Shown here piece by piece: positions 17,529 to 27,600 of a stretch of DNA of 64,000 nt; the first letter of the stretch is position 1; the number at the start of each line of letters is the position of its first letter. The stretch lies in contig JAVBPS010000041.1 of assembly GCA_031549495.1 (NCBI GenBank), positions 65,195 through 129,194 of the forward strand. The letters are read 5' to 3'. A model generated the notes under the pieces. The model was not told the origin of the DNA, ran no database searches, and saw only the letters and a program-made list of their open reading frames with translations. Source of the stretch: JAVBOW01 sp031549495 (GTDB lineage Bacteria; Bacteroidota; Bacteroidia; Bacteroidales; Rikenellaceae). The position numbers and the translations under genes are program-made.

Positions 17529-17888
17529 AATGTCATTGCGAATGAATCCCCGGGCCACGGAGGGGCGGCTTGCCGGTTTGACAAAGAAACAAAAAAATTG
17601 CGAAACCCTCGCAACCTCCTTGATCCTCCGCGCATATACCGGCGAGGGCCTGACCCAAAAAGAGATACGGCAGGAAAGGAATTATCCGTATTCTCCCCCG
17701 GCAAGCCGAGACACCTGACAGTTAAGCGAATAACAGGCAAAACCCCGGATTCTTTCCGTATAACCCGGCCTTTTTATGTTATTGTTTACTCACTTTTTGC
17801 GATTTAAATGTTTTAATTTACTAACTTCGTTATCCGGGAGAGTTAACCAATAAGCGATTAACCAGGAAAGACCATCGACGTCAGCGCA
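17529..17888. other. Divergent intergenic region, 360 bases
   Basis: It separates the minus-strand propeller from the plus-strand sigma factor and should hold both promoters. The left part contains a small hairpin (TTGCGA/TCGCAA near 17599) and a short open frame (17571-17718) without recognisable similarity. Near 17702 CCGAGACACCTGACAG weakly resembles the core of repeat family A. The right part is A+T rich. Confidence 0.5.
17796..17829 (+). promoter_or_regulatory. Possible promoter of the second sigma/FecR pair
   Basis: TTTG at 17796-17799 and TAACTTCG at 17822-17829 (one mismatch to TAnnTTTG) are 22 bases apart, close to the Bacteroidetes -33/-7 spacing, 60 bases before the ATG. Confidence 0.4.
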
Positions 17889-18467
17889 ATGCCCAACAGT
17901 GATCTGCACACGCATCAGTTCCACGAACTGTATGTAAAAAACCGGCACAAGCTATTCCGATTCGCCCATTCTTATCTTAGGGATGAGATGGTTGCGGAGG
18001 ATATCGTCATGGACAGTTTCATGCACTACTGGGAACATCGCGATACGATCCGGGAAGACTCCTCGCCGCTACCTTATATATTGACCATCGTGCGCAACCG
18101 TTGCCTGAACCATCTCAAAGCGCAGCAGATCCGCCAGCGCGCCCGGGGCGAGATCTACGACCGGGATACCCGGATCCTGGAGTTGCAGATCTCCTCGATG
18201 ACCGCCTGCGACCCGACGGAACTTTTTTCCGAGGAAGCCCGCCGGATCGTCGCCCAGGCGATAGCCGAATTGCCCGGGCAAACCCGGGAAGTATTCATCC
18301 GCGCCCGGATACAGGACCAGTCCTACAAACAGATCATCGCCGAAATGAACATTCCCTTCAGCACGGTCGACCACGAAATGCGCAAAGCGAAGAAAATCCT
18401 GGCCGAAAAACTGAAACGGTACTACCCTGATCTGCTGCCCGTTCTGGCCATTTTCCTGCTTCATTAA
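17889..18467 (+). CDS. ECF (sigma-70 family) RNA polymerase sigma factor
   Basis: A 192-residue ECF sigma. Region 2 lies at about residues 10-90 (FHELYVKNRHKLFRFAHSYL, AEDIVMDSFMHYWEHRD, LPYILTIVRNRCLNHLK). Region 4 is at about 128-182 (IAELPGQTREVFIRAR, SYKQIIAEMNIPFSTVDHEM). It ends in a hydrophobic tail like the first sigma factor. With the FecR gene 66 bases downstream it should control the adjoining N-glycan-type locus. It differs clearly in sequence from the sigma at 3449, so cross-talk is not expected. Confidence 0.92.
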   Translation: MPNSDLHTHQFHELYVKNRHKLFRFAHSYLRDEMVAEDIVMDSFMHYWEHRDTIREDSSPLPYILTIVRNRCLNHLKAQQIRQRARGEIYDRDTRILELQISSMTACDPTELFSEEARRIVAQAIAELPGQTREVFIRARIQDQSYKQIIAEMNIPFSTVDHEMRKAKKILAEKLKRYYPDLLPVLAIFLLH

Positions 18468-18533
18468 ATTTTTTTCACAAAAAACGCGTCCGGATTTGCG
18501 AATCCGGTCGCCTGGATTGTATATATAATAACC

Positions 18534-19472
18534 ATGGACAGAAATATCTTATATCGTTTTTTCGAAGGGGTATCGACCCCCGGGGAAGATCAACAGATCG
18601 TTGATTGGCTGGATCAGGATCCGGCCAACGAAAAATCGTTTAACGCGGAGCGTAAAGTATACAACACGATCCTGATGACGGATCAGGTGCAACCGCAAGC
18701 GGAAAAGCCGAAAACACGCACCATGCCGCGCTGGAGCAGGGAATTCATGCGCACGGCCGCCGTGCTGGCGCTCACGATAGGCCTGGGGGCGCATTTCTAT
18801 TCCCGCCTGCAGCAGCGCATCGACGTGGCGCAGAGCATTATCTCCGTTCCGGTCGGACAGCAACTCAACCTCACCCTGTCGGACGGCACCCAGGTGACCG
18901 TCAACGGGTCGTCGACCATCACCTATCCCGCGATCTTCTCGACCAAGGAACGGCGCGTCCATCTCTCGGGCGAGGCCTATTTCGCCGTGACCCACGACCA
19001 GAAGCATCCGTTCATCGTCGAGACCTCGGACTACGACGTCGAGGTGCTGGGCACGGAGTTCAACGTCGAGGCGTATGAGAACAGCGGCGAATTCGTCGCC
19101 TCGCTCGTGAACGGGAAAGTGAAAGTGACCAACCAGGACGATCCGGCCGAGTCGATCGTCCTGATGCCGGGCCAGCAGGCACGCCTGGCCGAGGGCAGGC
19201 TCGTCGTCGGGGAGATCCCGGCCTACGAGGACTTCCTGTGGCGCGACGGGCTGATCGCCTTCAAACAAGCCTCGTTCGTCGACATGATGGAACTGTTCGA
19301 GAAGTATTACGGCGTGCACATCATCTACAACGCCGGCGCGCTGCCCAAAGGCACGTTCAGCGGCAAGATCCGCATATCGGAGGGCATAGACCACGCCTTG
19401 TGGGCTTTGCAGCAGAACTCCTCGTTCGTCTATGAAAAGAATGCAGACTCCATGATCATAACCATAAAATGA
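18534..19472 (+). CDS. FecR-family anti-sigma factor
   Basis: A 312-residue protein with an N-terminal cytoplasmic part, one membrane segment at about residues 72-90 (TAAVLALTIGLGAHFYS), a FecR domain (about 105-210; LNLTLSDGTQVTVNG, RVHLSGEAYFAVTH, GTEFNVEAY, LVNGKVKV) and a C-terminal DUF4974 domain (about 235-312). It keeps the adjacent sigma inactive until the STN domain of the downstream SusC signals ligand. It is shorter than the FecR at 4110, lacking the glycine-rich insert. A 142-base gap with a hairpin separates it from susC. Confidence 0.92.
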   Translation: MDRNILYRFFEGVSTPGEDQQIVDWLDQDPANEKSFNAERKVYNTILMTDQVQPQAEKPKTRTMPRWSREFMRTAAVLALTIGLGAHFYSRLQQRIDVAQSIISVPVGQQLNLTLSDGTQVTVNGSSTITYPAIFSTKERRVHLSGEAYFAVTHDQKHPFIVETSDYDVEVLGTEFNVEAYENSGEFVASLVNGKVKVTNQDDPAESIVLMPGQQARLAEGRLVVGEIPAYEDFLWRDGLIAFKQASFVDMMELFEKYYGVHIIYNAGALPKGTFSGKIRISEGIDHALWALQQNSSFVYEKNADSMIITIK

Positions 19473-19518
19473 AAATCAGCCTATGACGATGAAGAACCCC
19501 TGACCGGTAACAAAAAAC

Positions 19519-19549
19519 GAACCTGTGAGTGCCCACCACCCACAGGTTC
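19519..19549 (+). promoter_or_regulatory. Hairpin in the fecR-susC gap
   Basis: A perfect 9-bp stem (GAACCTGTG/CACAGGTTC) with a 13-base loop lies in the 142-base leader of the second susC. There is no T run behind it, so it is more likely an RNA-processing, stability or antisense-RNA target than a terminator. Confidence 0.5.
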
Positions 19550-19614
19550 AGAAGATCAATAGTCCAACAAGCTGTTGATAAAACGACCTAATTACAAACT
19601 ATCAATCCTTTCTA

Positions 19615-22600
19615 ATGAACAAAAGTAGGGAAAAAAAGGGAATTTGGCAAATTGCCCGCCCTTTCATGCGCAAGTGCAACGTGCTTTTGGCCACGTTCGC
19701 GTTATGTCTGCTCTCGACACAACTTTCCGCGCAGGAGAAACCGATTTCACTAAACTTCAAAAACGTAAAACTCGAACAGGTACTGGGCAGCATCGAAAAG
19801 CAGACCAACTACCTTTTCGTCTACGGCGACAACGTCGACGTCAACCAGACGGTGAGCATCGCGGTCGACAACAAACCGCTCCGGCAGGCCCTGGGCGAAC
19901 TGCTTCCGGGTATCGGCCTGCAGTACACGATCAACAACACCTCGATCGCCCTTTCGCCCGTAACCAAATCCGAAGCGGCCGCCACCAACCGGTCGATCAC
20001 CGGTAAGGTGGTCCGCGAAGAGGGTACCCCCGTGGCCGGGGCGACCGTCGTGGTCAAAGGCACCACGACCGGCACGATGACCGCAAATGACGGTACGTTC
20101 TCGCTGAACATCCCGTCGGCTTCGCGCACCACGGTGCTGGCCGTTAATTTCCTCGGGTACGAATCGAAAGAGGTGCAACTCGGCACGGAGAGCTATTTCA
20201 GCATCATGCTCCGCGAATCGACCGTCAGCATGGATCAGGTCGTGGTCACCGCCCTCGGGATCACCCGCGAAAAACGGGCCGTCACCTACAACGTGCAGGA
20301 GATCAAGAATGACGACATGGGCGTGAAAGACGCCAACGTCATGACCTCGCTGGCCGGCAAAGTGGCCGGTGCGACCATCAACGCCAGCGCATCGGGTATC
20401 GGCGGCGGCGCCCGCGTGGTGCTGCGCGGCGTGAAATCGATCAACGCCAGCAACACCCCCCTGTACGTAATCGACGGGATCCCGATGACGGACCAGTCGG
20501 CCGCGCAGCCCGACGACAACTACACGGGTGCGGGCCAGTCCGGCGACGGCATCTCGATGATCAACTCGGACGATATCGAAACGATCTCGGTGCTCAGCGG
20601 CGCCGCGGCTTCGGCGCTTTACGGCTCGATGGCCGCCAACGGCGTGGTCATGATCACCACCAAAAAGGGCAAGGCGGGAACCACCAACGTGACCTTCAAC
20701 AACAGCAGCACCTTTTACTCCCCTTTCGTCATGCCCAAATTTCAGAACCGGTACGGTTCCGAGGCGGGCGAATGGTACAGCTGGTCGCCGAAAATGAGCA
20801 CCCCGACCTCCTACGACGCGAAAGATTTTTTCCAGACGGGCTACAACGTAGCCAATACGGTGAGCCTGACCACGGGAACGGACCGGTCGCAGACCTACGT
20901 GTCGGCCGCCACGATGAACGCCCGCGGCATCGTCGAGAACAATGACGTGGATCGCTATAACGTCACCTTTCGCAATACGGTGAAATTCCTGCGCGATCGG
21001 ATGACCCTCGACCTGAATTTCATGTACTCCCGGGTGGAGGAACAGAACATGCTGGCGCAGGGCGAGTACGCCAACCCGCTCGTTCCCATCTACCTCTTCC
21101 CGCGCGGCGACGATATTACCAAATACCAGTATTACGAGCGTTACGACCCGAACCAGGAGATCAAAACCCAGTTCTGGCCCCTGGGCGACAACGGCCTGTC
21201 CATGCAGAACCCCTGGTGGATCACCAACCGCAATATGTACAACAACAACAAGGATCGCTACCTGGCCGGCGCTTCGCTCTCTTATAAGATCACCGACTGG
21301 CTCAACGTCGCCGGTCGCCTGAACCTGGACAACACCGAGTCGGTATACGAGCGCAAGATGTACGCGAGCACCCTGCGCGTGCTGGCCGAAAACTCGGCCA
21401 AAGGCGCCTACCTGCGCCGCGAGCAGAACACCAAACAGTTCTACGGCGACGTGATGCTCAACTTCAACAAGGATTTTTGCCACAAGACATGGAGCCTGAG
21501 CGGAAGCCTCGGGGCCAGTTTCCAGGACGTGAAGCATACGGAATATTTCTTCGGCGGCGGACTGAACGCGATCAAAAACCTGTTCACCTACGGCAACGTC
21601 AACAGCAGCGGCAAACTCACCTACACCCAGGATAACTACCACGACCGCAACAACGTGGTATTCGGTCTGGCTACGGTCGGCTACAAAAGCATGGTCTACC
21701 TCGACGGTACGCTCAGGGCCGAATGGCACTCGGCGCTGGCAGGGTCGGTCAAGAACCACCTGCTTTACCCCTCCGTGGGCGCTTCGTTCATCCTGACCGA
21801 CATCCTGGGCATCCACTCACGCGCGCTGAATTTCGCCAAACTGCGCCTCTCGTACAGCGAGGTGGGTAACTCCCCCAGGCGCTTCGCCACCATCGCCACG
21901 TGGCCCGTCGAGCAGGGACAGCAAAGCTCCAGCACCGTCTATCCGCTCTACAACCTCACCCCCGAACTCACCCAGGCCTGGGAAGCGGGTCTGAACGTGA
22001 CGCTATTCAACAACAAACTGACCGTCGGCGCCACCGCCTACAAGAGCAAGACGACCAACCAGTTGTTCGACCTTCCGATCTCCGTGTCGCAAAGCGCTTT
22101 CAACCGGATGTACGTCAACGGGGGACAGGTCTCCAATAAAGGTATCGAACTGACGGCCAACTACAAGCAGCACATCACCCGCCCGTTGGTCTGGTCGAGC
22201 ACCGCCGTGTGGTCGCTCAACCGCAACAAGATCGACAACCTGCTGCACGAATATTACAGCGAGGCGCTCGACACCTCCGTCACGGTGGACTATGTCGACG
22301 CCTACACGCTGGGCGGCGTCAAGGAACGGCTCTACGAGGGCGGTTCGATGGGCGACCTGTACGTCAACTCGATGCGCCTGGACGAGAAAGGTTACATCTG
22401 GATCAACTCGATGACCGGGGCGATCGAAACCCGTAAGAACAACTGGATCTACGCAGGCAACTCCAACCCCAGCTACAACCTCAGCTGGCGCAACGACTTC
22501 AACTGGAAGGGCTTGAGCGCAGGATGTATGGTTTCGGCACGCGTCGGCGGGGTCGGCGTTTCCGGCACCCAGGCCGTGCTCGACTACTACGGCGTTTCCG

Positions 22601-22971
22601 AGCGTTCGGCCGCCGCGCGCGACGCGGGGGGCATCTATGTGAACGAGGGTTCCAAACTCGACGCGCAGACCTTCTTCCAGACCGTGGGCGCCAACGGGGT
22701 CGATTTCGTCGGGGCGATGTACGTCTACGACATGACCAACGTCCGCCTGAGCGAGGTGACGTTAGGGTATGATTTCCCGGTCGCCAAATGGACCAGCTGG
22801 CTCAAGACGCTCAACGTTTCGCTGGTGGGCCGCAATCTGCTGATGTTCTACTGCAAAGCCCCCTTCGACCCGGAATCGACCGCCAGCACGGCGACCTACA
22901 ACCAGGGCATCGACTACTTCATGCAACCGAGCATGCGCAGCGTAGGGTTCTCTGTGAAAGTAGGTTTCTGA
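19615..22971 (+). CDS. SusC-like TonB-dependent transporter with STN domain (glycan locus)
   Basis: An 1118-residue protein. A long basic N-terminus leads into the signal peptide (VLLATFALCLLSTQLSAQ, end about residue 41). STN domain at about 45-105 (LNFKNVKLEQVLGSIEKQTN), CarboxypepD-reg-like domain at about 127-205 (GKVVREEGTPVAGATVVV), plug at about 210-350 (VVVTALGITREKRAVTYNV, VLSGAAASALYGSMAANG), then barrel ending GFSVKVGF. It would import glycans released by the GH18 enzyme encoded downstream, and signal to FecR through the STN domain. ITREKRA-type plugs are common in loci with SusD-like-2 partners, which is what follows. Confidence 0.95.
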   Translation: MNKSREKKGIWQIARPFMRKCNVLLATFALCLLSTQLSAQEKPISLNFKNVKLEQVLGSIEKQTNYLFVYGDNVDVNQTVSIAVDNKPLRQALGELLPGIGLQYTINNTSIALSPVTKSEAAATNRSITGKVVREEGTPVAGATVVVKGTTTGTMTANDGTFSLNIPSASRTTVLAVNFLGYESKEVQLGTESYFSIMLRESTVSMDQVVVTALGITREKRAVTYNVQEIKNDDMGVKDANVMTSLAGKVAGATINASASGIGGGARVVLRGVKSINASNTPLYVIDGIPMTDQSAAQPDDNYTGAGQSGDGISMINSDDIETISVLSGAAASALYGSMAANGVVMITTKKGKAGTTNVTFNNSSTFYSPFVMPKFQNRYGSEAGEWYSWSPKMSTPTSYDAKDFFQTGYNVANTVSLTTGTDRSQTYVSAATMNARGIVENNDVDRYNVTFRNTVKFLRDRMTLDLNFMYSRVEEQNMLAQGEYANPLVPIYLFPRGDDITKYQYYERYDPNQEIKTQFWPLGDNGLSMQNPWWITNRNMYNNNKDRYLAGASLSYKITDWLNVAGRLNLDNTESVYERKMYASTLRVLAENSAKGAYLRREQNTKQFYGDVMLNFNKDFCHKTWSLSGSLGASFQDVKHTEYFFGGGLNAIKNLFTYGNVNSSGKLTYTQDNYHDRNNVVFGLATVGYKSMVYLDGTLRAEWHSALAGSVKNHLLYPSVGASFILTDILGIHSRALNFAKLRLSYSEVGNSPRRFATIATWPVEQGQQSSSTVYPLYNLTPELTQAWEAGLNVTLFNNKLTVGATAYKSKTTNQLFDLPISVSQSAFNRMYVNGGQVSNKGIELTANYKQHITRPLVWSSTAVWSLNRNKIDNLLHEYYSEALDTSVTVDYVDAYTLGGVKERLYEGGSMGDLYVNSMRLDEKGYIWINSMTGAIETRKNNWIYAGNSNPSYNLSWRNDFNWKGLSAGCMVSARVGGVGVSGTQAVLDYYGVSERSAAARDAGGIYVNEGSKLDAQTFFQTVGANGVDFVGAMYVYDMTNVRLSEVTLGYDFPVAKWTSWLKTLNVSLVGRNLLMFYCKAPFDPESTASTATYNQGIDYFMQPSMRSVGFSVKVGF

Positions 22972-23002
22972 TCTTATGTTTAACCGCATAATACCGCGAA
23001 AG

Positions 23003-24589
23003 ATGAATTTCCATAAATTGACTATCATATGTAAAGCGTCGCTGTTGGCCGCACTGGCCGTCGCGATGGCGGGTTGTACGAAAAACTTCGTCGAGTATAA
23101 CACCAACCCCAATGAAACCACCAAAAGGGAGGTGGGCGCGCTCTTCCTGCAGATGGTGCAGAACGTGCGTCCCGTTCAACAGACCGATTTCGGCAGCGAC
23201 CGCTACCAGACCGTGGAGAACATGGTCGGCGACGGCTACGCGGGCTATTTCGGCTTTTCCGCACCCAACATCAACTCGGCAGGCCGCTACAACTGGTCGT
23301 CGTCGAGCTGGTACGGCGATATGTTCAACACCAGCTACCAGAAAGGGATGGGCGCATGGCGCGACCTGAGGGACGCCTACAAAGACGACCTCGGCGGCCC
23401 GCATTTCGCCATGGCCCAGATCCTCAAAGTGGCTATCATGCACCGCGTGACGGACACCTACGGCCCGATCCCTTATATCGATTTCGGCCAGAAAAGCGTC
23501 GTGAAATACGACAGCCAGCGGGATATCTACTACAAATTCTTCGAAGAGCTGGACGACGCGGTCAACAGCATCGAAGGGTATGCCGTCGCCGGGACGGAAT
23601 TATTCTCGGAATGGGATCCCGTCTATGGCGGCAACCTGCTGCAGTGGGTGAAATTCGCCAACACGCTGCGCCTGCGCCTGGCCCTGCACATCAGCTACGT
23701 CGATCCTGCCAAGGCCAAACAGGAAGCCGAAGCCGCCGTTAGCCACATCATCGGGGTGATGGCCCAGTCCACCGACCTGGCGCAGTTGCAGCACATCTCG
23801 CCGATCGCCAACTACGAAAGCCCGTTGAACCTGATCAGCAACAGCTGGAACGACGCCTACATGGGCGCCACGATCGACTCTTACATGAACGGCTACAACG
23901 ATCCCCGCCGGGCGGCCTACTTCCTGACCGGGACCGGAAGCGTTTACCGCGGTATCCGTGCGGGTATGTCCGGCAGCCTCGCCAAAGCCTCCTACACGAC
24001 CGGGCAGTTCTCGCTGGCCAACACGAACGACAAGACCAACGTGATCTGGATGCGCGCTTCGGAAGCCTATTTCCTGCGCGCGGAAGGCGCCCTGAACGAC
24101 TGGAGCATGGGCGGCACCGCCAAAGAACTCTACGAAGCGGGCATCGCCATGTCCTTCACCGAGCAGAACGTATCGGGCGCAGCGGCCTACGCGGCCAACA
24201 CCGCGCTCGTCCCGGCCGCCTACACCGATCCCGTCACGACGACCTATTCGCAGGCCGCGCGCGGCACCATCAACATCGGCTGGGACGGCGGCACGACCGC
24301 GGCCATCAAAGAGCTTAACCGCGAGCGCATCATCACCCAGAAATACCTGGCTATCTTCCCGGTAGGACAGGAGGCCTGGACGGAATTCCGCCGTACGGGT
24401 TATCCCAAAGTGTTCCCGGTCGCGGTGAACGAAAGCAACGGCGGCAGCGTGAACACCGCCGTCCAGATCCGGCGCCTTCCCTACCCCGTGACCGAGTACA
24501 ACACCAACCGCGCGCTGCTGGACGCAGGCATCACCCTGCTGGGCGGCCCCGACACCGGCGGCACCAAACTCTGGTGGGATACCAAGTAA
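23003..24589 (+). CDS. SusD-like-2 family nutrient-binding lipoprotein
   Basis: A 528-residue lipoprotein. ATG 23003 is preferred over the in-frame ATG at 22976, since it gives a normal signal (NFHKLTIICKASLLAALAVA) and lipobox AMAGC. HRVTDTYGPIPYIDFGQKS, the EWDPVYGG segment and the C-terminal WTEFRRTGYPKVFPV are typical of the SusD-like-2 group. It forms the lid on the upstream SusC and binds the imported glycan at the surface. It begins about 30 bases after susC. Two short open frames overlapping it are shadows. Confidence 0.92.
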   Translation: MNFHKLTIICKASLLAALAVAMAGCTKNFVEYNTNPNETTKREVGALFLQMVQNVRPVQQTDFGSDRYQTVENMVGDGYAGYFGFSAPNINSAGRYNWSSSSWYGDMFNTSYQKGMGAWRDLRDAYKDDLGGPHFAMAQILKVAIMHRVTDTYGPIPYIDFGQKSVVKYDSQRDIYYKFFEELDDAVNSIEGYAVAGTELFSEWDPVYGGNLLQWVKFANTLRLRLALHISYVDPAKAKQEAEAAVSHIIGVMAQSTDLAQLQHISPIANYESPLNLISNSWNDAYMGATIDSYMNGYNDPRRAAYFLTGTGSVYRGIRAGMSGSLAKASYTTGQFSLANTNDKTNVIWMRASEAYFLRAEGALNDWSMGGTAKELYEAGIAMSFTEQNVSGAAAYAANTALVPAAYTDPVTTTYSQAARGTINIGWDGGTTAAIKELNRERIITQKYLAIFPVGQEAWTEFRRTGYPKVFPVAVNESNGGSVNTAVQIRRLPYPVTEYNTNRALLDAGITLLGGPDTGGTKLWWDTK

Positions 24590-24613
24590 TGTAAACCCAT
24601 AAAGAAGCAGACA

Positions 24614-27600
24614 ATGAAGAATATACTGAAATACACGCTTGCCGCGGCAACCGCACTGGCCTTCGCCGCGTGCACGAATGAAACGGTCTACGACACGATC
24701 GTCGATTCGCCGAACGTGTTGGCCTATGTCGCCACGACCACCGCCAGCCCCATCTCCGGGACGGTAAGCCATACGCCTATCGGTTCGGTGGGCAACCTGG
24801 ATGTGGACGTTACGATCAAATGCAGCTCCACCCGCCACAGCGCGACGACCGTCACGCTGAACTACGACGCCTCGCTGGCCGAGGCCTACAACACCGAAAA
24901 AGGGACCGAATATCCCCTGCTCCCCGCAGACCTGATCGTCGCCACCCCGGTGACGATCCCGGACAACGAGGATTCCGCACTGTCCCACATCTCGCTGCAA
25001 GGCGACCTGTCGGTACTCACCGAGCCTGCGTACCTGGCCGCGTTCCACATCACCTCGCAGGGCGTGGACGCCAGTGAGAAATACAACAAGGTATACTGCC
25101 TGGTCAAGACCGGCGCCACGATGATCCGTCCCATCACGACGACCGCCGAATTCTTCGGCCGCGACCTCGACCGCACCGGATGGACTTCCGACAACGCCTC
25201 GCCCGCCAACCTGTTCGACGGCAGCACGACCACCTATTGCCAGCTCACCGGACAGACCAACACGTCGGTCATCGACATGGGGGCGACCCAGAACCTGGTA
25301 GGCTTCAAGCTGCGCCACTACGCCAGCACCACGGCCAGCCAGATCCCCACCTCGATCCTGGTCGAATACAGCACCGACGGGGTGAACTACACCTCGGCGG
25401 GTACGGCTACCAACGGCACCAACTCCTTCTCGTCGGACTACACGCGCCACGTGGCCTTCTATGGGGTGATCAGCGCCCGTTACCTGAAACTGACCATCAC
25501 GTTCGGCTCCTCGACCTCGACCTACCTGCGTTTGTATGAATTCAACGCCTACGGGCCGGAAAGCGCGCTGCCGCTCGTCTACACCGTCACGGGCACCGAC
25601 AACGCCGTGGCGCTGGGCAACCTGATCCACACCCCCGTGAGCTCGACGGGCCTGGGCACCACCTCGTTCACCGTACGTTGCACCGACGCCATCCAGGCCG
25701 GCCGCACGGTCACCGTGGCCGCCGACAACTCGCTCATCGCAGCCTACAACGCCGCCAACGGCACTTCGTACGCCGCGCTGCCCGCAGCCAACCTGACGCT
25801 GAAGAACGCCCCCAGCGCGATCGGCTCGATGAAATACGTCTCCTCGAAAGACGTGGAAGTTTCGATCTCCGGCGACCTGAAGGCCCTCACCGAGCGCAGC
25901 TACCTGATCCCGCTCCGCCTGACCTCCCAGGGCGCCGAGTCCGACGACAAGCGCAGCGTGGTCTACGTGACCTTCACCACCGAGGTTTCGCTGATCCGTC
26001 CCGCGGCGGACATCAACGACATGGTCGGCACGCTCGCCACCCGCACCGGCTGGACGGCCTCCGGCAATGGTACCGGCGCCGAGAACCTGTTCGACGGCAG
26101 CGCCACCACCTACTACCAGTGCACCGGGCAGTACAACAACGTGCTGACGATCGACATGGCCTCCTCGCGCAAAGTAGCCGGGATCGGCCTGCGCCACTAC
26201 GCCGCCACCACGGCCAGCTACATCCCCGGGATCACGATCGAGTACAGCGTCGACGGGACGAACTACTCGCAGGCCGGTACCTCCACGACCAGCAACTCGT
26301 TCAGCCTGACCTCGGACTACACGCGCTACGTGGCCTTCTACTCCCCGATCCAGGCACGCTACATGCGCCTGACGCTCAACTACGGCACCTCATCGGCCAC
26401 CTACCTGCGCGTCTACGGGTTCAACGTCTACGAGACCGACAGCGACATGCCGCTGGTATACACCGTCATGGGCACCAACAACACCGTCTCGCTGGGTAAA
26501 CTGACCCTCGCCAAAACGGGGGCGTCGGGCCTGGGCACCGCCACGTTCGCCGTGCGCACCACCAACGCCGCCCAGACCGCGGTCACCGTGGCCGCCGACA
26601 ACTCGCTCGTCGAGGCTTACAACACCGCCAACGGCACCTCGTACGCCGCGCTGCCCTCCGGCAACCTGACGCTCACCAACAACCCCTGCACGATCAACGC
26701 GATGCAGTTCAAGTCGGATAAGGAGATCGAGATCTCGATCACGGGCAACCTCTCCTCGCTCACCGAGCGCAGCTACCTGATCCCGCTCAAGCTGACGGCG
26801 CAGGGCGCTACGACCAGCCCCACGCTGGGTGTGGTCTACGCGACCTTCACCACCGAGGTTTCGCTGCTCCGTCCCATCTCGGCCATCGGGGACATGGTCG
26901 GCACGCTCGCCACGCGCACCGGCTGGACGGCCGAAGGCGCCGGTACCAACCCCGCCAACCTGTTCGACGGCAGCACCACCACCTACTACCAGTGCACCGG
27001 ACAGTACAACAACGTGATCACGATCGACATGGCCTCCTCGCGCAAAGTGTCCGGCATCGGCCTGCGCCACTACGCCACCACCACGGTCGGCTACATTCCC
27101 GCGATCACCATCGAGTACAGCGTCGACGGGACGAACTATTCGCAGGCCGGGACGACGACGACCGAGGCCGGCGTCAACTCGTTCACCCAGAACTCCGACT
27201 ACACGCGCTACGTGGCCTTCTACGACCCGATCCAGGCCCGTTACATGCGCCTGACGCTCAACTACGCCACCTCGTCGTCCACCTACCTGCGCGTCTACGG
27301 GTTCAGCGCCTACGAGCCCGAAATGGACACGCCGACGGTATACGCCGTCACGGGCACCAACAACGTGGTCACGGCAGGGGCCATCCAGCACACGCCGATC
27401 AGCTCGGTCTGCACCGCGAGCACCTCGTTCACCATACGCACCTCCACGGCGACGGCGGCGGGCTACACGGTGAACGTTGCGGCGGACAACTCGCTGATCG
27501 CCGCCTACAACACCGCCAAAGGCACCTCGTACGAAGCCATCCCCGCGGCCAACCTGGCCCTGGCCAGTGCGCCCGCCACGATTGCGGCAGACGCCTACAA

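Noticed and set aside
17571..17718. Short plus-strand frame (QKNCETLATSLILRAYTGEG) in the divergent gap
   Set aside because: It has no start context, no recognised similarity and lies in a promoter region, so it is described only as part of the intergenic sequence.
19750..21816. Long open frame on the minus strand opposite the second susC
   Set aside because: It is a composition-driven shadow in GC-rich DNA. Its translation is rich in Arg, His, Gly and Val without domain motifs, and the plus-strand SusC is certain.
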